In this document: positions 27,400 through 37,624 of the stretch, one piece after another
Layout: every line of letters begins with the position of its first letter
Numbering within the stretch: the first letter of the stretch is position 1
DNA from: Candidatus Nitrosopumilus sp.
Lineage (GTDB): Archaea; Thermoproteota; Nitrososphaeria; Nitrososphaerales; Nitrosopumilaceae
Direction: 5' to 3'
Assembly: GCA_029250275.1 (NCBI GenBank)
Contig: JAPFBP010000001.1
Coordinates: 118,210-182,209 of the forward strand
DNA: 64,000 nt
Notes under the pieces: generated by a model
What the model was told of the DNA's origin: nothing
The model's database searches: none
Seen by the model: the letters and a program-made list of their open reading frames with translations, nothing else
Position numbers and translations under genes: made by a program

Positions 27400-27942
27400 C
27401 TAATTTTGATGTAATTTAGAGGCCATCTCTAAAGTTTCATCTACCATTTCTCTTAGTTTACTTTTAGCATCTTCATCAGTTACTAAATTTTCTTTTATAG
27501 ATTCTGTGGTCAAAAATACTGCCTTTGGATTTGTTATTACTCTGAAATATGACATCAATTGTGTGATTAATGTCTGGACATCGATAAAACCAATATTTCC
27601 TGCAGCTAAAATTGTAATCCCAGCAACTTTTCCTGGAGTTTTTTTATAATTTACATATTCAAATAGATTTTTCAATGCTGAACTAAAAAACGAATTATAG
27701 ATTGGTGAGCCAATTAACCATACATCTGCATCCATGATATCATTAGCAGCATCTTTTGTTGTACCATTGTATTCTATGTCAGGCCCTCTATAGTATTCAA
27801 TTTGATTATCAGATAGATTGATTAATTTTGTCTCTTGATTTTTTGATTTGGCATATTCAAAAACATATTTCATTATGACTTGTGTATTTGCGTTTTTTCT
27901 TGGGCTACCAGAAATTACAACAATTTTCATATATTCAGCCAT
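27400..27942 (-). CDS. NADPH-dependent FMN reductase
   Basis: KIVVISGSPRKNANTQVIM, ADVWLIGSPIYNSFFSSALKNLFEY. Confidence 0.9.
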   Translation of the reverse strand: MAEYMKIVVISGSPRKNANTQVIMKYVFEYAKSKNQETKLINLSDNQIEYYRGPDIEYNGTTKDAANDIMDADVWLIGSPIYNSFFSSALKNLFEYVNYKKTPGKVAGITILAAGNIGFIDVQTLITQLMSYFRVITNPKAVFLTTESIKENLVTDEDAKSKLREMVDETLEMASKLHQN

Positions 27943-27983
27943 TTATCTTTGTATTTAAATTTCTATGAGATGTAGAAATTAAA

Positions 27984-28076
27984 CGGGCTTGGAGGGCTTC
28001 GATCCCTCGACCTGTAACTTAGGAGGCTACTGCGCTATCCATGTTGCGCGTCAAATTGACTCTGCGCTACAAGCCC
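27984..28076 (-). tRNA. tRNA-Arg(CCT) with 18-nt insertion in the D-arm
   Basis: Acceptor GGGCTTG/CAAGCCC, anticodon arm GTAGC-CTCCTAA-GTTAC, T-arm GAGGG-ATCGAAG-CCCTC; 93 nt, 75 without the insert. Confidence 0.85.
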
Positions 28077-28100
28077 AGCAAAAAAAACATTCTTAATTAT

Positions 28101-28811
28101 TTAAGCGTAATCTAGGTTATCTTTTATCATGGTTTGAATTTTTCCCCAATCTTTATTTTCTTTGTCATTCCATTTTTCAAAAAATACAACATCTTTCAAT
28201 TCTAGTCTTGGTAACCACCCTTTAGTTTCAAGATCTGGCTTCTCTGCAAATTCATCAACATATCCCAAACACAAGTATGCAATAGGAATGACATGTTTAG
28301 GTAAATCTAAAGTTTCTTTTAATGTATCATTTGATAGAATGCTTACCCAGCCTAAACCTATTCCTTCTGTTCTAGCTGATAACCACAAATTTTGAATTGC
28401 ACAACATACACTATAGAGTCCTGCTTCAGGAATACTTGATCTACCAATTACAAATGGACCAAATTTTGTAGGATCATACGTTACACAAAGATTAACGGGA
28501 GATTCTAAAATACCCTCTAACTTGAACGAAAGATATTTTGATTTTTTTGGTTCTTCAACTAATTGTGATGAATGATTTTTTTCTTTCTCAAAAGATTCTT
28601 TTATTTTCTTTTTTGTATCAATATTTTTAATTAAAATAAAATTCCATGGTTGAGAAAATCCTACTGAAGGCGCATGATGTGCTGCGTTAAGAATTTTTGA
28701 TAAAATTTCATCCTCTATTGGCTTTGAGATAAAGTGAGATCTTACATCCCTTCTTGAATAAATTGCCTTGTAGAAGCCTCTTTTTTCTTCATCAGTAAAA
28801 TTTTCTGTCAT
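28101..28811 (-). CDS. bluB: BluB-like nitroreductase (5,6-dimethylbenzimidazole synthase)
   Basis: FYKAIYSRRDVRSHF...ILNAAHHAPSVGFSQPWNFILI...GLGWVSIL. Confidence 0.82.
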   Translation of the reverse strand: MTENFTDEEKRGFYKAIYSRRDVRSHFISKPIEDEILSKILNAAHHAPSVGFSQPWNFILIKNIDTKKKIKESFEKEKNHSSQLVEEPKKSKYLSFKLEGILESPVNLCVTYDPTKFGPFVIGRSSIPEAGLYSVCCAIQNLWLSARTEGIGLGWVSILSNDTLKETLDLPKHVIPIAYLCLGYVDEFAEKPDLETKGWLPRLELKDVVFFEKWNDKENKDWGKIQTMIKDNLDYA

Positions 28812-28876
28812 CTTTTTTGTACCTTCTTTCTTTTGTTAAACGTTAATAATATCAATTGTTTGATTTATTTTTCAAT

Positions 28877-28950
28877 GGGCCTGTAGTCTAGCTGGTTAGG
28901 ATACTGCCTCGACATGGCAGTGATCATGAGTTCGAATCTCATTAGGCCCA
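28877..28950 (+). tRNA. tRNA-Val(GAC)
   Basis: GGGCCTG/TAGGCCC acceptor, CTGCC-TCGACAT-GGCAG anticodon arm, ATGAG-TTCGAAT-CTCAT T-arm. Confidence 0.85.
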
Positions 28951-28954
28951 CTTT

Positions 28955-29476
28955 TCAATTATAACTTGTTTTGAATTCTTTGTCAGCTTCGCTCCATGAA
29001 GTCTGACTAGTCATTTTTCCTTCAGCAGAAAAACTAGTAATTCTTTCATTAATGGCATCTTCATAAATTTCTGAATCGACTTCAGACTTGTTCAGAACAA
29101 ATGTATTTTTTAAAGGAATTTCTGCACCTGGATAAAACAAGGCTCTTCCAGGTAGTGCAATATCTGCAGTAGAATACAACCCAGATCCTAATAATTTACC
29201 ATCTCCATATAACTCGAAATCGATAACTGAAACTGATAATGTTTTATCACTGGGATTTTTTACTAAAAATGTAACTTGAAACTTTGCTTGATTATTAACT
29301 GTGTTTACATCTAATAATTTTACGTTTGTCAATTTAATTTCAACTTGATCAAGTTCATCATTATCTAAACTGGCATAGAAAATAATTCCTCCCATTAGTG
29401 CAAAAACTCCAACAATAGCTAGATACACTGTTATCTTGCTTTGAAGTGCCATTTCATTGATTCCAGATTTGTACAA
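28955..29476 (-). CDS. LEA14/WHy-like membrane-anchored protein
   Basis: N-term TM; VTFLVKNPSDKTLSVSVIDFELYGDGKLLGSG. Confidence 0.6.
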   Translation of the reverse strand: MYKSGINEMALQSKITVYLAIVGVFALMGGIIFYASLDNDELDQVEIKLTNVKLLDVNTVNNQAKFQVTFLVKNPSDKTLSVSVIDFELYGDGKLLGSGLYSTADIALPGRALFYPGAEIPLKNTFVLNKSEVDSEIYEDAINERITSFSAEGKMTSQTSWSEADKEFKTSYN

Positions 29477-29533
29477 CTAAAAAATGTTGTCAAAATCCAA
29501 ATACATAATATTTGATTTAAAATATCATAAACT

Positions 29534-30031
29534 ATGACCGCAATAGAGCAGGCAATTATCACTTGGATTCATCTTATATCTGCTGCAATTTGGGTTGGTG
29601 GTTCTTTATTTATTGGAATCGTGTTTTCTCCACTTTTAAAAACAATGACAAGTTCTGTTGAAGAACGAATGCAAATTATGATTCGTGTTGGTAAACGATT
29701 TAACAAAATTGCCGTTCCTTCATTGATTATTTTGATGTTAACTGGTTTGTATACTTCAAATGCATTAATTGGAAATCCTGATCTTCTTGTTTCAACAAGT
29801 TATGGGAAATTTTTAATTATTAAAATAATTCTTGTAATTGCATTAATTATTACATATGCTGTTCATGTTAGAGTAATTCGTAAAGATGTTGAAGAAAAAA
29901 TTATGTCAAATAAAATGTCAGAGCCTGAAATTCAAAAATTAAGAAAAAAAATTATCATCCTTGGAGAGATTACAGTAGTTTTATCTGTAGCAATTCTATT
30001 TTTTGCTTCATTACTTGATGCTGGGGTTTGA
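29534..30031 (+). CDS. CopD-like membrane protein
   Basis: TWIHLISAAIWVGGSLFIGIVF, four TM. Confidence 0.65.
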   Translation: MTAIEQAIITWIHLISAAIWVGGSLFIGIVFSPLLKTMTSSVEERMQIMIRVGKRFNKIAVPSLIILMLTGLYTSNALIGNPDLLVSTSYGKFLIIKIILVIALIITYAVHVRVIRKDVEEKIMSNKMSEPEIQKLRKKIIILGEITVVLSVAILFFASLLDAGV

Positions 30032-31033
30032 GATTCCCTCAATTATTACTTCAAATCCATTACTCGTTTTTCCGATACCATATTTACAACCTGTAATTTT
30101 AGATGTTACAAACAAATTTGTTTCTAAATGTTTTGTAATTTCTTTAACTGGCAAAATTGTTTTTCCACTAGCTAAACTTGCAGGAACTATTAGCATATCT
30201 GCTAAATTATCGTCAATTGCATAATTTTTAATAAAATTATCCATGTCTAAATCAAATTTACTAGTTTTTTTATTATACAATGCATCAATTCCTATAATGG
30301 AATCATCATCAATACTGTAAATTAACAAGGATGCACCTGAATCTAATGCCTCTTCTGATTTAATTTCTACATCAACAATAAAATTTGCATCAGTTAATTG
30401 TTTGACAATTTCATACACTTTATTTTCAATTTCATTGTTTGTAAATTTTGAAAATGAACAAATCAATTTAACTTTATTTGTTTTTCGTTTTAAAAATAAT
30501 ATTGATTTTACATTAGATGGATTAACTTGTAATTTTATTTCTCCACCACCTTTGGGATAATAACCTCGTTTAATTAATTCAAGTGAAAAATTTATTCCCA
30601 TTCTTGAATATGCTTCTTGTAATACATGTTGAGTATAATCAATAGTAGGACTCCAAAGAACATCTGTTCCACCTTTAATTCTTAAATTAAATTGTTTTTT
30701 AGACATTGCAACAACTGGAATTAAGACTTGCAAAATTAATGGAATACTTCCAGCAGTACCTACATCTTCAACTAAATCTAAATTTTTAGCATTACCTGGT
30801 ATGAATTTAATTTCCGTAGATCCAACTTCTGCTCCAATAACTTTAGCGTTTGTAATTTTTTGAAGAATATTAATCGCTGTTAGATGCTGTGGTCTTAATC
30901 CCGAAATTTTTCTATTTTTTCTTATGTTTTCCAAATGAATTGGTTGTTTTGTAATACATGATAATACAATTGCTGAACGAATAATTTGCCCTCCACCCTC
31001 ACCATGACCTCCATTAATTTTTAGAAAATCCAT
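30011..31033 (-). CDS. rtcA: RNA 3'-terminal phosphate cyclase
   Basis: INGGHGEGGGQIIRSAIVLS, LRPQHLTAI, VEDVGTAGSIPLILQVLIP, GYYPKGGGE. Confidence 0.95.
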   Translation of the reverse strand: MDFLKINGGHGEGGGQIIRSAIVLSCITKQPIHLENIRKNRKISGLRPQHLTAINILQKITNAKVIGAEVGSTEIKFIPGNAKNLDLVEDVGTAGSIPLILQVLIPVVAMSKKQFNLRIKGGTDVLWSPTIDYTQHVLQEAYSRMGINFSLELIKRGYYPKGGGEIKLQVNPSNVKSILFLKRKTNKVKLICSFSKFTNNEIENKVYEIVKQLTDANFIVDVEIKSEEALDSGASLLIYSIDDDSIIGIDALYNKKTSKFDLDMDNFIKNYAIDDNLADMLIVPASLASGKTILPVKEITKHLETNLFVTSKITGCKYGIGKTSNGFEVIIEGISNPSIK

Positions 31034-31094
31034 AATTTTTTCTAATAACTACTCTTTATGATAGTTTTTTAAAAAGAAATTTTCTATAGTTTGT

Positions 31095-31589
31095 ATGAAT
31101 GGTTTGTTGATAGGTCGATTCCAACCTTTTCATTTAGGTCATCTAGAAGCATTACAATTTGCATTATCAAAAGTTGATAAATTGTGGATAGGTTTAGGCA
31201 GCTCTAACAAGCCTGTAGAAAAAAATAATCCATTCACAGCTGAACAACGAAAAGAAATGATACTTTCATCTATTGATGATTCAATGAAAGAAAAGATTTC
31301 AATTTATTTTATTCCAGATTTAGATAATCATATGAAATGGGTAGAAAAAATAGATACTATTGTTCCTCAATTTGATATAATTTTTTCAAATGATGACTTG
31401 ACAAAACATCTGTATTCAAAAAGAAATATCCAAGTTCTCTCTATTCCATTTCTCAATAGAGAATCATTATCTGGAACCAATATTCGCGATCTAATAATTC
31501 ACGATCAGGAATGGGATAATTTTGTACCTAATGGCGTTAGAAATTTTTTACAAAATACTAACGCTAAAGATCATTTGAAAAATCTCTAA
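31095..31589 (+). CDS. nadM: Nicotinamide-nucleotide adenylyltransferase
   Basis: GLLIGRFQPFHLGHLEAL, NPFTAEQRKEMI, SGTNIRDLI. Confidence 0.92.
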   Translation: MNGLLIGRFQPFHLGHLEALQFALSKVDKLWIGLGSSNKPVEKNNPFTAEQRKEMILSSIDDSMKEKISIYFIPDLDNHMKWVEKIDTIVPQFDIIFSNDDLTKHLYSKRNIQVLSIPFLNRESLSGTNIRDLIIHDQEWDNFVPNGVRNFLQNTNAKDHLKNL

Positions 31590-31628
31590 TTATAAATAAA
31601 CCCCAAACAAACTATTCTTAGATAACAT

Positions 31629-32777
31629 ATGGAATATCTTTCAATGCTTCCTGGTCCAACAAATGTACCTAATAGAGTAATGAGGGCAATGCTAGCACCT
31701 ATTATCAATCACAGAAGTGATGATTTTGTAGAATTGTACACTGATGTCGTTGATAAAACTCAGCAAGTATTTGAAACACAAAATGACATTGTAGCATTAT
31801 CTGCATCAGGAACTGGTGCAGTTGAAGCAGGTGTTGTAAATTTAGTTAAAAAAGGTGACAAAATTATCATTCCTGTAAATGGAGAATTTAGTAGACGATT
31901 ATCACAATTAATTGAAGGTCAAGGTGGTAATGTTATAAAACTTGAAACTCCACCTGGAGAAAATGCAACTTTTGATCAAGTTAAAGAAGCATTTGATAAT
32001 AATAAAGATGTTAAAGCATTCTATGTTGTTCACAATGAAACTTCAACAGGAACAATGGTAAATTATCTTGATAAAGTATCTGACTTAACTTCAAGAAATG
32101 ATGCATTTTATGTTGTAGATTCTGTTTCGCTACTTGGTGGTGCTCCACTTCCAGTTGATAAATGGAATATTGATGTATGTATTACTAGTGCACAAAAAGC
32201 AATAGCTGCTCCCCCAGGAATTTCACCAATATCTGTTAGTGCTAAAGCCAAAAAATACATGATTGAAAATCCACCATCTACAATGTATTTCAATTTAGCA
32301 AGATATTTCAAATTTTATGATGGAGAAAAACATACTCCTTTCACACCTGCACTTCCATTACTTTATGCATATAGAGAAGCATTGTCTATAATATTGGAAG
32401 AAGGATTACAAAATGTCTTTAAACGTCACAAAGTTTGTTCAGATGCATTATACACTGGATTAAGTGCAATGGGTCTTTCTCCATTTGTAAAAAAAGAAGA
32501 AGATCGTTCAATCTCAATTGTTGCATTAAACTATTTGAATGGTTTAGAAGACAAAACTTTCAGAAGTACACTAGCTGATAAATTTAAAGTGTTAGTTGCA
32601 GGTGGATTTGGTGATCTTAAAGGTAAAGTGTTTAGAGTTGGATGTATGGGAGAAGTTAGTCCATATCATGTCATGCGAACTATTTCTGCAATTTCATCTA
32701 CATTAGTAATGATGGGATATGATATTGATGCTCAAGCAGGACTTAAAACTGCAGAAGAAAAACTTAAAGCTCTGTAA
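31629..32777 (+). CDS. Alanine-glyoxylate/serine-pyruvate type aminotransferase
   Basis: LPGPTNVPNRVMRAM, NHRSDDF, SASGTGAVEAGV, SAQKAIAAPPGISPI. Confidence 0.92.
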   Translation: MEYLSMLPGPTNVPNRVMRAMLAPIINHRSDDFVELYTDVVDKTQQVFETQNDIVALSASGTGAVEAGVVNLVKKGDKIIIPVNGEFSRRLSQLIEGQGGNVIKLETPPGENATFDQVKEAFDNNKDVKAFYVVHNETSTGTMVNYLDKVSDLTSRNDAFYVVDSVSLLGGAPLPVDKWNIDVCITSAQKAIAAPPGISPISVSAKAKKYMIENPPSTMYFNLARYFKFYDGEKHTPFTPALPLLYAYREALSIILEEGLQNVFKRHKVCSDALYTGLSAMGLSPFVKKEEDRSISIVALNYLNGLEDKTFRSTLADKFKVLVAGGFGDLKGKVFRVGCMGEVSPYHVMRTISAISSTLVMMGYDIDAQAGLKTAEEKLKAL

Positions 32778-32817
32778 CCCTGTTAACTTAATATAAGGAA
32801 ATTCGAAACCGATCACA

Positions 32818-33564
32818 TTGACTTTCAATAAAGGTTCATTAATTTTAGTAGACTATACTGCAAAGGTAAAAGATACTGAAGATGTTTTTGATACAACAAT
32901 TGAAGAAGATGCAAAAAAATATTCTATTCATGAAGAAAATTTCAAATATCACCCAAAACTAGTTTCTATTGGTGAAGTTTCTTATCCTGTTCTAAAAGGA
33001 CTTGATGAAGCACTTGCAAAAACAACTGTTGGTGATAAACTCACAATTGAAGTAACTCCAGACAAAGGTTTTGGTGAAAGAGATGCTGGTAAAGTTAGAA
33101 TGATTCCCATTAGAAAATTAGGTGAAGACGCAGAAAAAGTTACAGTAGGTGATTCAATTGAAGTTGATAATAAAAAAGGAATAATTCGTTATATTGGTTC
33201 TGGTAGAGTTCAAGTAGATTATAATCACAGATATGCTGGAAAAACAATTCTATTTGATGTTAATGTCATTAAATCACTAGATACTCCAAATGATAAAATC
33301 GACAGTATTCTCAAAAACAGATTACCTGTTGAAGATACAAAAATTGCCTTTGACTTGAAGGATAAAGAAGTTAACGTTATAATACCTGAGGAAATTTTAC
33401 GTGCTGATGGATTACAAATCATGAAACACTTTATCCAACTAGACGTTTTCAAATTTGTTCCAACTTTAGAAAAAGTAAGTTTTGTTGAAACACATGTGAA
33501 TAAACAAGCTCAGGAAAAGAAACCTGAAGTAAAAGAAAAAGCTCCTGAACCAAAAACTGCTTAA
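32818..33564 (+). CDS. FKBP-type (SlyD-like) peptidyl-prolyl isomerase
   Basis: LVDYTAKVKDTEDVFDTT, GLDEALAKTTVGDKLTIEVTPDKGFGERD. Confidence 0.9.
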   Translation: MTFNKGSLILVDYTAKVKDTEDVFDTTIEEDAKKYSIHEENFKYHPKLVSIGEVSYPVLKGLDEALAKTTVGDKLTIEVTPDKGFGERDAGKVRMIPIRKLGEDAEKVTVGDSIEVDNKKGIIRYIGSGRVQVDYNHRYAGKTILFDVNVIKSLDTPNDKIDSILKNRLPVEDTKIAFDLKDKEVNVIIPEEILRADGLQIMKHFIQLDVFKFVPTLEKVSFVETHVNKQAQEKKPEVKEKAPEPKTA

Positions 33565-34625
33565 ATTATTCCAGTACTCTTTGCTAAATTTAGTGCTCTT
33601 TTCTCTGTCATTTTAATTTCTTTTAGAATTGTATATCTCTCTGGTCTAAGATCTTGTGCAATCATTAGAGCTTTTACTATTACATCTGGTTTTAGACCAA
33701 TTTGTTTTGCAGTAGTTGGAGCTCCTACATTTTTCAACGTCTTGACAATTTTTTTCCAATCTTGCCCTTGTAGTTTTGCTATCATGATAGAACCTAATCC
33801 ACACTTTTCTCCATGTAGTCCTATTCCAGGAGCAAGTTTGTCTAGTGCATGTGAAACAAGATGTTCTGCTCCTGAACATGGTCTACTACTTCCAGCAATA
33901 CATGATGCAACTCCTGCACTGATTAATCCCTCTACAATTATTCTAGCATCTAATCCTTTTTTTGCAAATTCAGAAGAATTCTCCATAACAATTTTGGCAC
34001 TCATTAGGGCTAAATCTGCTGCATACCTTCCATAGTATTCATTTTTCTTTTTGTGACCTAGTTGCCAATCTTTTACAGCTATGATATTTGCAATAAGGTC
34101 TCCACAACCACTTGCTAGCAATCTTGCTGGTGCTTTTTTAATAATATCAATATCTACAAACACACCCATTGGTGCAGTTGCTACTATGGAATGAGGTTTG
34201 TCACTCTTTACTGATACAAAAGGACTAGCCATTCCATCATGGGATGCCGCTGTTGGTAAACTTACAAATGGTTTACCCAAATTATATGAAATTAATTTTG
34301 CAGTGTCAACAGAACGACCTCCTCCAATTCCTACTATTAGATCTGAATTATCTTTTTTAACATCTTTTTGAATTTGATTTAATGATTTTATTTGATTATC
34401 TATTGAAGTATGCCAAATAAATTCAATTTTTTTTAATTTTAATGATTTTTCAATTGTTTTCTTTAATATTTTTTGAACATTTATTCCGGCAATCAAAGAT
34501 ACTTTTTTTGGTTTATTTAATGAAATGAGAAATTTACCAAAATCATTGATGTTCTTTTCTCCTATCTCAATGAGCCTAGGTAATTCCATTCTGTGCGATT
34601 CCATGCGATCATGATTTTTTATCAT
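33561..34625 (-). CDS. egsA: Glycerol-1-phosphate dehydrogenase
   Basis: GIGGGRSVDTAKLISY, PTAASHDGMASPFVS, SGCGDLIANI, CSGAEHLVSHALD, HGEKCGLGS. Confidence 0.94.
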   Translation of the reverse strand: MIKNHDRMESHRMELPRLIEIGEKNINDFGKFLISLNKPKKVSLIAGINVQKILKKTIEKSLKLKKIEFIWHTSIDNQIKSLNQIQKDVKKDNSDLIVGIGGGRSVDTAKLISYNLGKPFVSLPTAASHDGMASPFVSVKSDKPHSIVATAPMGVFVDIDIIKKAPARLLASGCGDLIANIIAVKDWQLGHKKKNEYYGRYAADLALMSAKIVMENSSEFAKKGLDARIIVEGLISAGVASCIAGSSRPCSGAEHLVSHALDKLAPGIGLHGEKCGLGSIMIAKLQGQDWKKIVKTLKNVGAPTTAKQIGLKPDVIVKALMIAQDLRPERYTILKEIKMTEKRALNLAKSTGII

Positions 34626-34700
34626 TATTTATGATTTCAACGGATCAAAAAGTTATTTAAAAGGGATAGATTCTCTTTACTTTATCTTAATAGGTGTATT

Positions 34701-35333
34701 TTGTCAAATAACGTTGAAGAAAAAATTCTGCATGGGACTACCACAGTAGGTATCAAGGCTAAAGACGGTGTCGTATTATGTGCCGACATGAGAGCCAGCG
34801 CAGGCTATTTTATCGCAAATAACAATACTATGAAAATCCAACAAATCGATTTACACGCAGGACTAACCTTAGCAGGCGGTGTTGCAGACGCACAAAACAT
34901 CGTTGATATTTTACGCTATCATTCCAATCTTCACAGAGTTGACAAACAGAATTCGATCTCAATTCATTCACTTGCAAGACTCTGTTCATTGATATTTCAT
35001 CAAAATAGAGGTTATCCATTCATGGCTGATATCTTACTTGGTGGATATGATGCAAATGGTCCTTCATTATTTAATGTCGATATGTTTGGTTCAGTAGAAG
35101 AGAAATCATATGTAACAACTGGTAGTGGTTCTCCAGTAGCTTATGGTTTACTTGAAGAAGAATATAGAAAAGACCTTACAATTGAAGAAGCAAAACAAAT
35201 AGCTCTAAGAGCTGTTAAAGCTGCAATAACTAGAAACATTGGTACAGGCGATGGAATTAACATCGCAGTTATGGACAAAGACGGTTTCCGTCTATTAACA
35301 GATGAACAAAAGAAAGCCGTCATCGAACTTTAG
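34701..35333 (+). CDS. psmB: Proteasome beta subunit
   Basis: LHGTTTVGIKAKDGVVLCADMRAS with propeptide before TTTVG; VTTGSGSPVAYGLLE. Confidence 0.95.
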   Translation: MSNNVEEKILHGTTTVGIKAKDGVVLCADMRASAGYFIANNNTMKIQQIDLHAGLTLAGGVADAQNIVDILRYHSNLHRVDKQNSISIHSLARLCSLIFHQNRGYPFMADILLGGYDANGPSLFNVDMFGSVEEKSYVTTGSGSPVAYGLLEEEYRKDLTIEEAKQIALRAVKAAITRNIGTGDGINIAVMDKDGFRLLTDEQKKAVIEL

Positions 35334-35340
35334 TGATTTA

Positions 35341-37281
35341 ATGCAACGAAAATATCAAGAAAAAGAATTAGCTCCTAGTAGCCAGAATATAATGGCCACC
35401 ATACTGCAAAGTATACCTAAAGAGGCAAGTATAACAAAAATAGAATACGAAGGACCAAGAATTGCTCTTTATACAAATTCTCCACGTTACCTAATAGAAA
35501 ATAATGATACAATTTCTAATCTTGTAAACATAATCAAAAAAAGAATTGTTGTTAGAACTGATGAATCAATTAGAAAACCGGAAGATGAAGTAAGAAAAAT
35601 TTTGGCAGATTGTGTTCCAAAAGAAGCTAATTTACAAGGAACTATTTTTGATATCACCACAGGTGAAGTATCAATTGAAGTAAAGAGACCTTGGTTGTTA
35701 CAAAGAGATGCAAAAGAATTCAATCATGCTGAAGTAACTGAGAAGATAGGTTGGAGATTACGAATTAGAAAATCTACAACCATCCCTTCACGTACAATTC
35801 AAACAATCAATGCAACTCTAAAACAAGCCTCTGATGAAAGAAGCAAACAGCTAAAACAAGTAGGCGATGAAATTTTCAGACCTCGTTTATCTCAAAGAAC
35901 CGAAGTATCACTTTATACTCTTGGTGGATTTGGCCAAGTAGGACGATCTTCAATGCTATTATCTACTTCCGAAAGTAAGATTCTCATTGATTGTGGACTT
36001 AATCCTGGTGCACGCTCTCCAATGGATGCATTTCCAAGATTAGATTCTCTAAACATTACTCTAGATGAACTTGATGCTATAGTTATTGGACATGCACATT
36101 TGGATCATACTGGATTCTTGCCAGCATTATGTAAATATGGATACAAAGGCCCAATCTATTGTACTGAACCTACATTACCAATGATGAATCTAATTCAATT
36201 AGATGCAATCAAAGTAGCTGCAGCTCAAGGTAGAATGCCAATTTATGCTGAACGAGATGTAAAACAGGTTATGAGACAAACAATTACTTTACCATATGGA
36301 ACTGTAACTGATATTTCTCCTGACATTAAACTAGTTTTTGCAAACGCAGGTCATATTTTAGGTTCTGCTCTATGTCACTTTCATATTGGAAATGGTGATC
36401 ATAACTTTGTTTATTCAGGTGATATTAAATTTGGAAAAAGTATTTTATTTGAAGCTGCAAGTTGGAATTTTCCAAGAGTTGAAACCTTATTGATCGAAAG
36501 TACGTATGGACTTAAAGAAGACATCCAACCAACCAGACAAGAAGTGGAATCTTCTTTCATCAATGCTGTAAATAACACATTAGCAGATGGCGGCAAGGTT
36601 TTGATTCCTATACCAGCAGTTGGACGTGCACAAGAAATTATGATGGTAATTGATCACTATATGAAATCAGGAGAAATGGTCGAAGCACCAGTCTTTACAG
36701 AAGGAATGATTTCAGAGGCATCAGCAATTCACGAATCTTATCCTGAATACCTTGCAAGAGAACTTAAACAAAAAATACTAGAAACTGATGATAATCCATT
36801 TGATTCTGAATACTTTACTAATATTGAACATGCAGATGCCAGAGAAGAACCTATGAGAGATAATTCACCATGTATTATTTTGGCAACATCTGGAATGTTA
36901 GAAGGTGGACCAGTTTTAGAATATTTCAAAAATATTGCACCTGATAAAAAGAACAAAGTACTGTTTGTTTCTTACCAGGTAAATGGAACTATGGGAAGAA
37001 GGGTTCTTGATGGTTCTAAACAAGCAACTATGTTAGGTAAAGAAGGAAAAGTTGAAGTTGTTTCAATTAATTGTAGTGTTGAAAGACTAGATGGTTTTAG
37101 TGGACACAGTGATTATAACCAATTAATGTCATTTGTACAAAGATTAAGACCAAAACTTCGTCGTGTATTAGTCAATCACGGAGAACGTTCGAAATCAGAA
37201 AATCTTGCAATGAATATTCGAAGAATGTATAAGATTCCTGCACATTATCCACAAGTTCAAGAAGCAATAAAATTATTTTAA
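35341..37281 (+). CDS. KH/metallo-beta-lactamase beta-CASP ribonuclease aCPSF1
   Basis: IGHAHLDHTGFLPAL, YTLGGFGQVGRSSMLL, GFSGHSDYNQL; internal ATG at 35341 preferred over the 35302 start, which overlaps psmB. Confidence 0.95.
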   Translation: MQRKYQEKELAPSSQNIMATILQSIPKEASITKIEYEGPRIALYTNSPRYLIENNDTISNLVNIIKKRIVVRTDESIRKPEDEVRKILADCVPKEANLQGTIFDITTGEVSIEVKRPWLLQRDAKEFNHAEVTEKIGWRLRIRKSTTIPSRTIQTINATLKQASDERSKQLKQVGDEIFRPRLSQRTEVSLYTLGGFGQVGRSSMLLSTSESKILIDCGLNPGARSPMDAFPRLDSLNITLDELDAIVIGHAHLDHTGFLPALCKYGYKGPIYCTEPTLPMMNLIQLDAIKVAAAQGRMPIYAERDVKQVMRQTITLPYGTVTDISPDIKLVFANAGHILGSALCHFHIGNGDHNFVYSGDIKFGKSILFEAASWNFPRVETLLIESTYGLKEDIQPTRQEVESSFINAVNNTLADGGKVLIPIPAVGRAQEIMMVIDHYMKSGEMVEAPVFTEGMISEASAIHESYPEYLARELKQKILETDDNPFDSEYFTNIEHADAREEPMRDNSPCIILATSGMLEGGPVLEYFKNIAPDKKNKVLFVSYQVNGTMGRRVLDGSKQATMLGKEGKVEVVSINCSVERLDGFSGHSDYNQLMSFVQRLRPKLRRVLVNHGERSKSENLAMNIRRMYKIPAHYPQVQEAIKLF

Positions 37282-37551
37282 ATCGTATTCTGGTTTCCAG
37301 ATCTTTATACTAGATGGAGCAATTATGATTCTCTCTTCTCCTAATCTTGCAATTTCAGCATTTTCTGCTTTTGCAATAGAATACAATTCTTCAACTACTT
37401 TACGAAGTTGTTCCACATCTTTTTGTGCTAATGGAGTAACTCTTAGAATCAAAATCATATTTTTTTTGATATCTTCTTTGATAGAGTGAACATCACTGAT
37501 GTCTCTAATCGTTATTGCCTTTAGATATGTGGAATTTTCTTGTTTTTGCAT
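37273..37551 (-). CDS. sepF: SepF-like cell division protein
   Basis: YLKAITIRDISDVHSIKEDIKKNMILILRVTPLAQKDVEQLRKVVEEL...GEERIIIAPSSIKIW. Confidence 0.8.
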   Translation of the reverse strand: MQKQENSTYLKAITIRDISDVHSIKEDIKKNMILILRVTPLAQKDVEQLRKVVEELYSIAKAENAEIARLGEERIIIAPSSIKIWKPEYDLK

Positions 37552-37624
37552 CCTTGTTGAAAATGAGATCTACTTATTCAAAAACTCTTCCTTAGTTTTA
37601 ACTAATTTTTAAAAAATTTCACGC

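Noticed and set aside
33646-33879. 77-aa Cys/Arg-rich antisense-frame ORF in the egsA region
   Set aside because: Alternate frame of a conserved gene; Cys/Arg richness is compositional
35302-35340. Upstream start for aCPSF1 (659 aa)
   Set aside because: Would overlap the psmB 3' end in another frame; the internal ATG at 35341 gives the expected N-terminus
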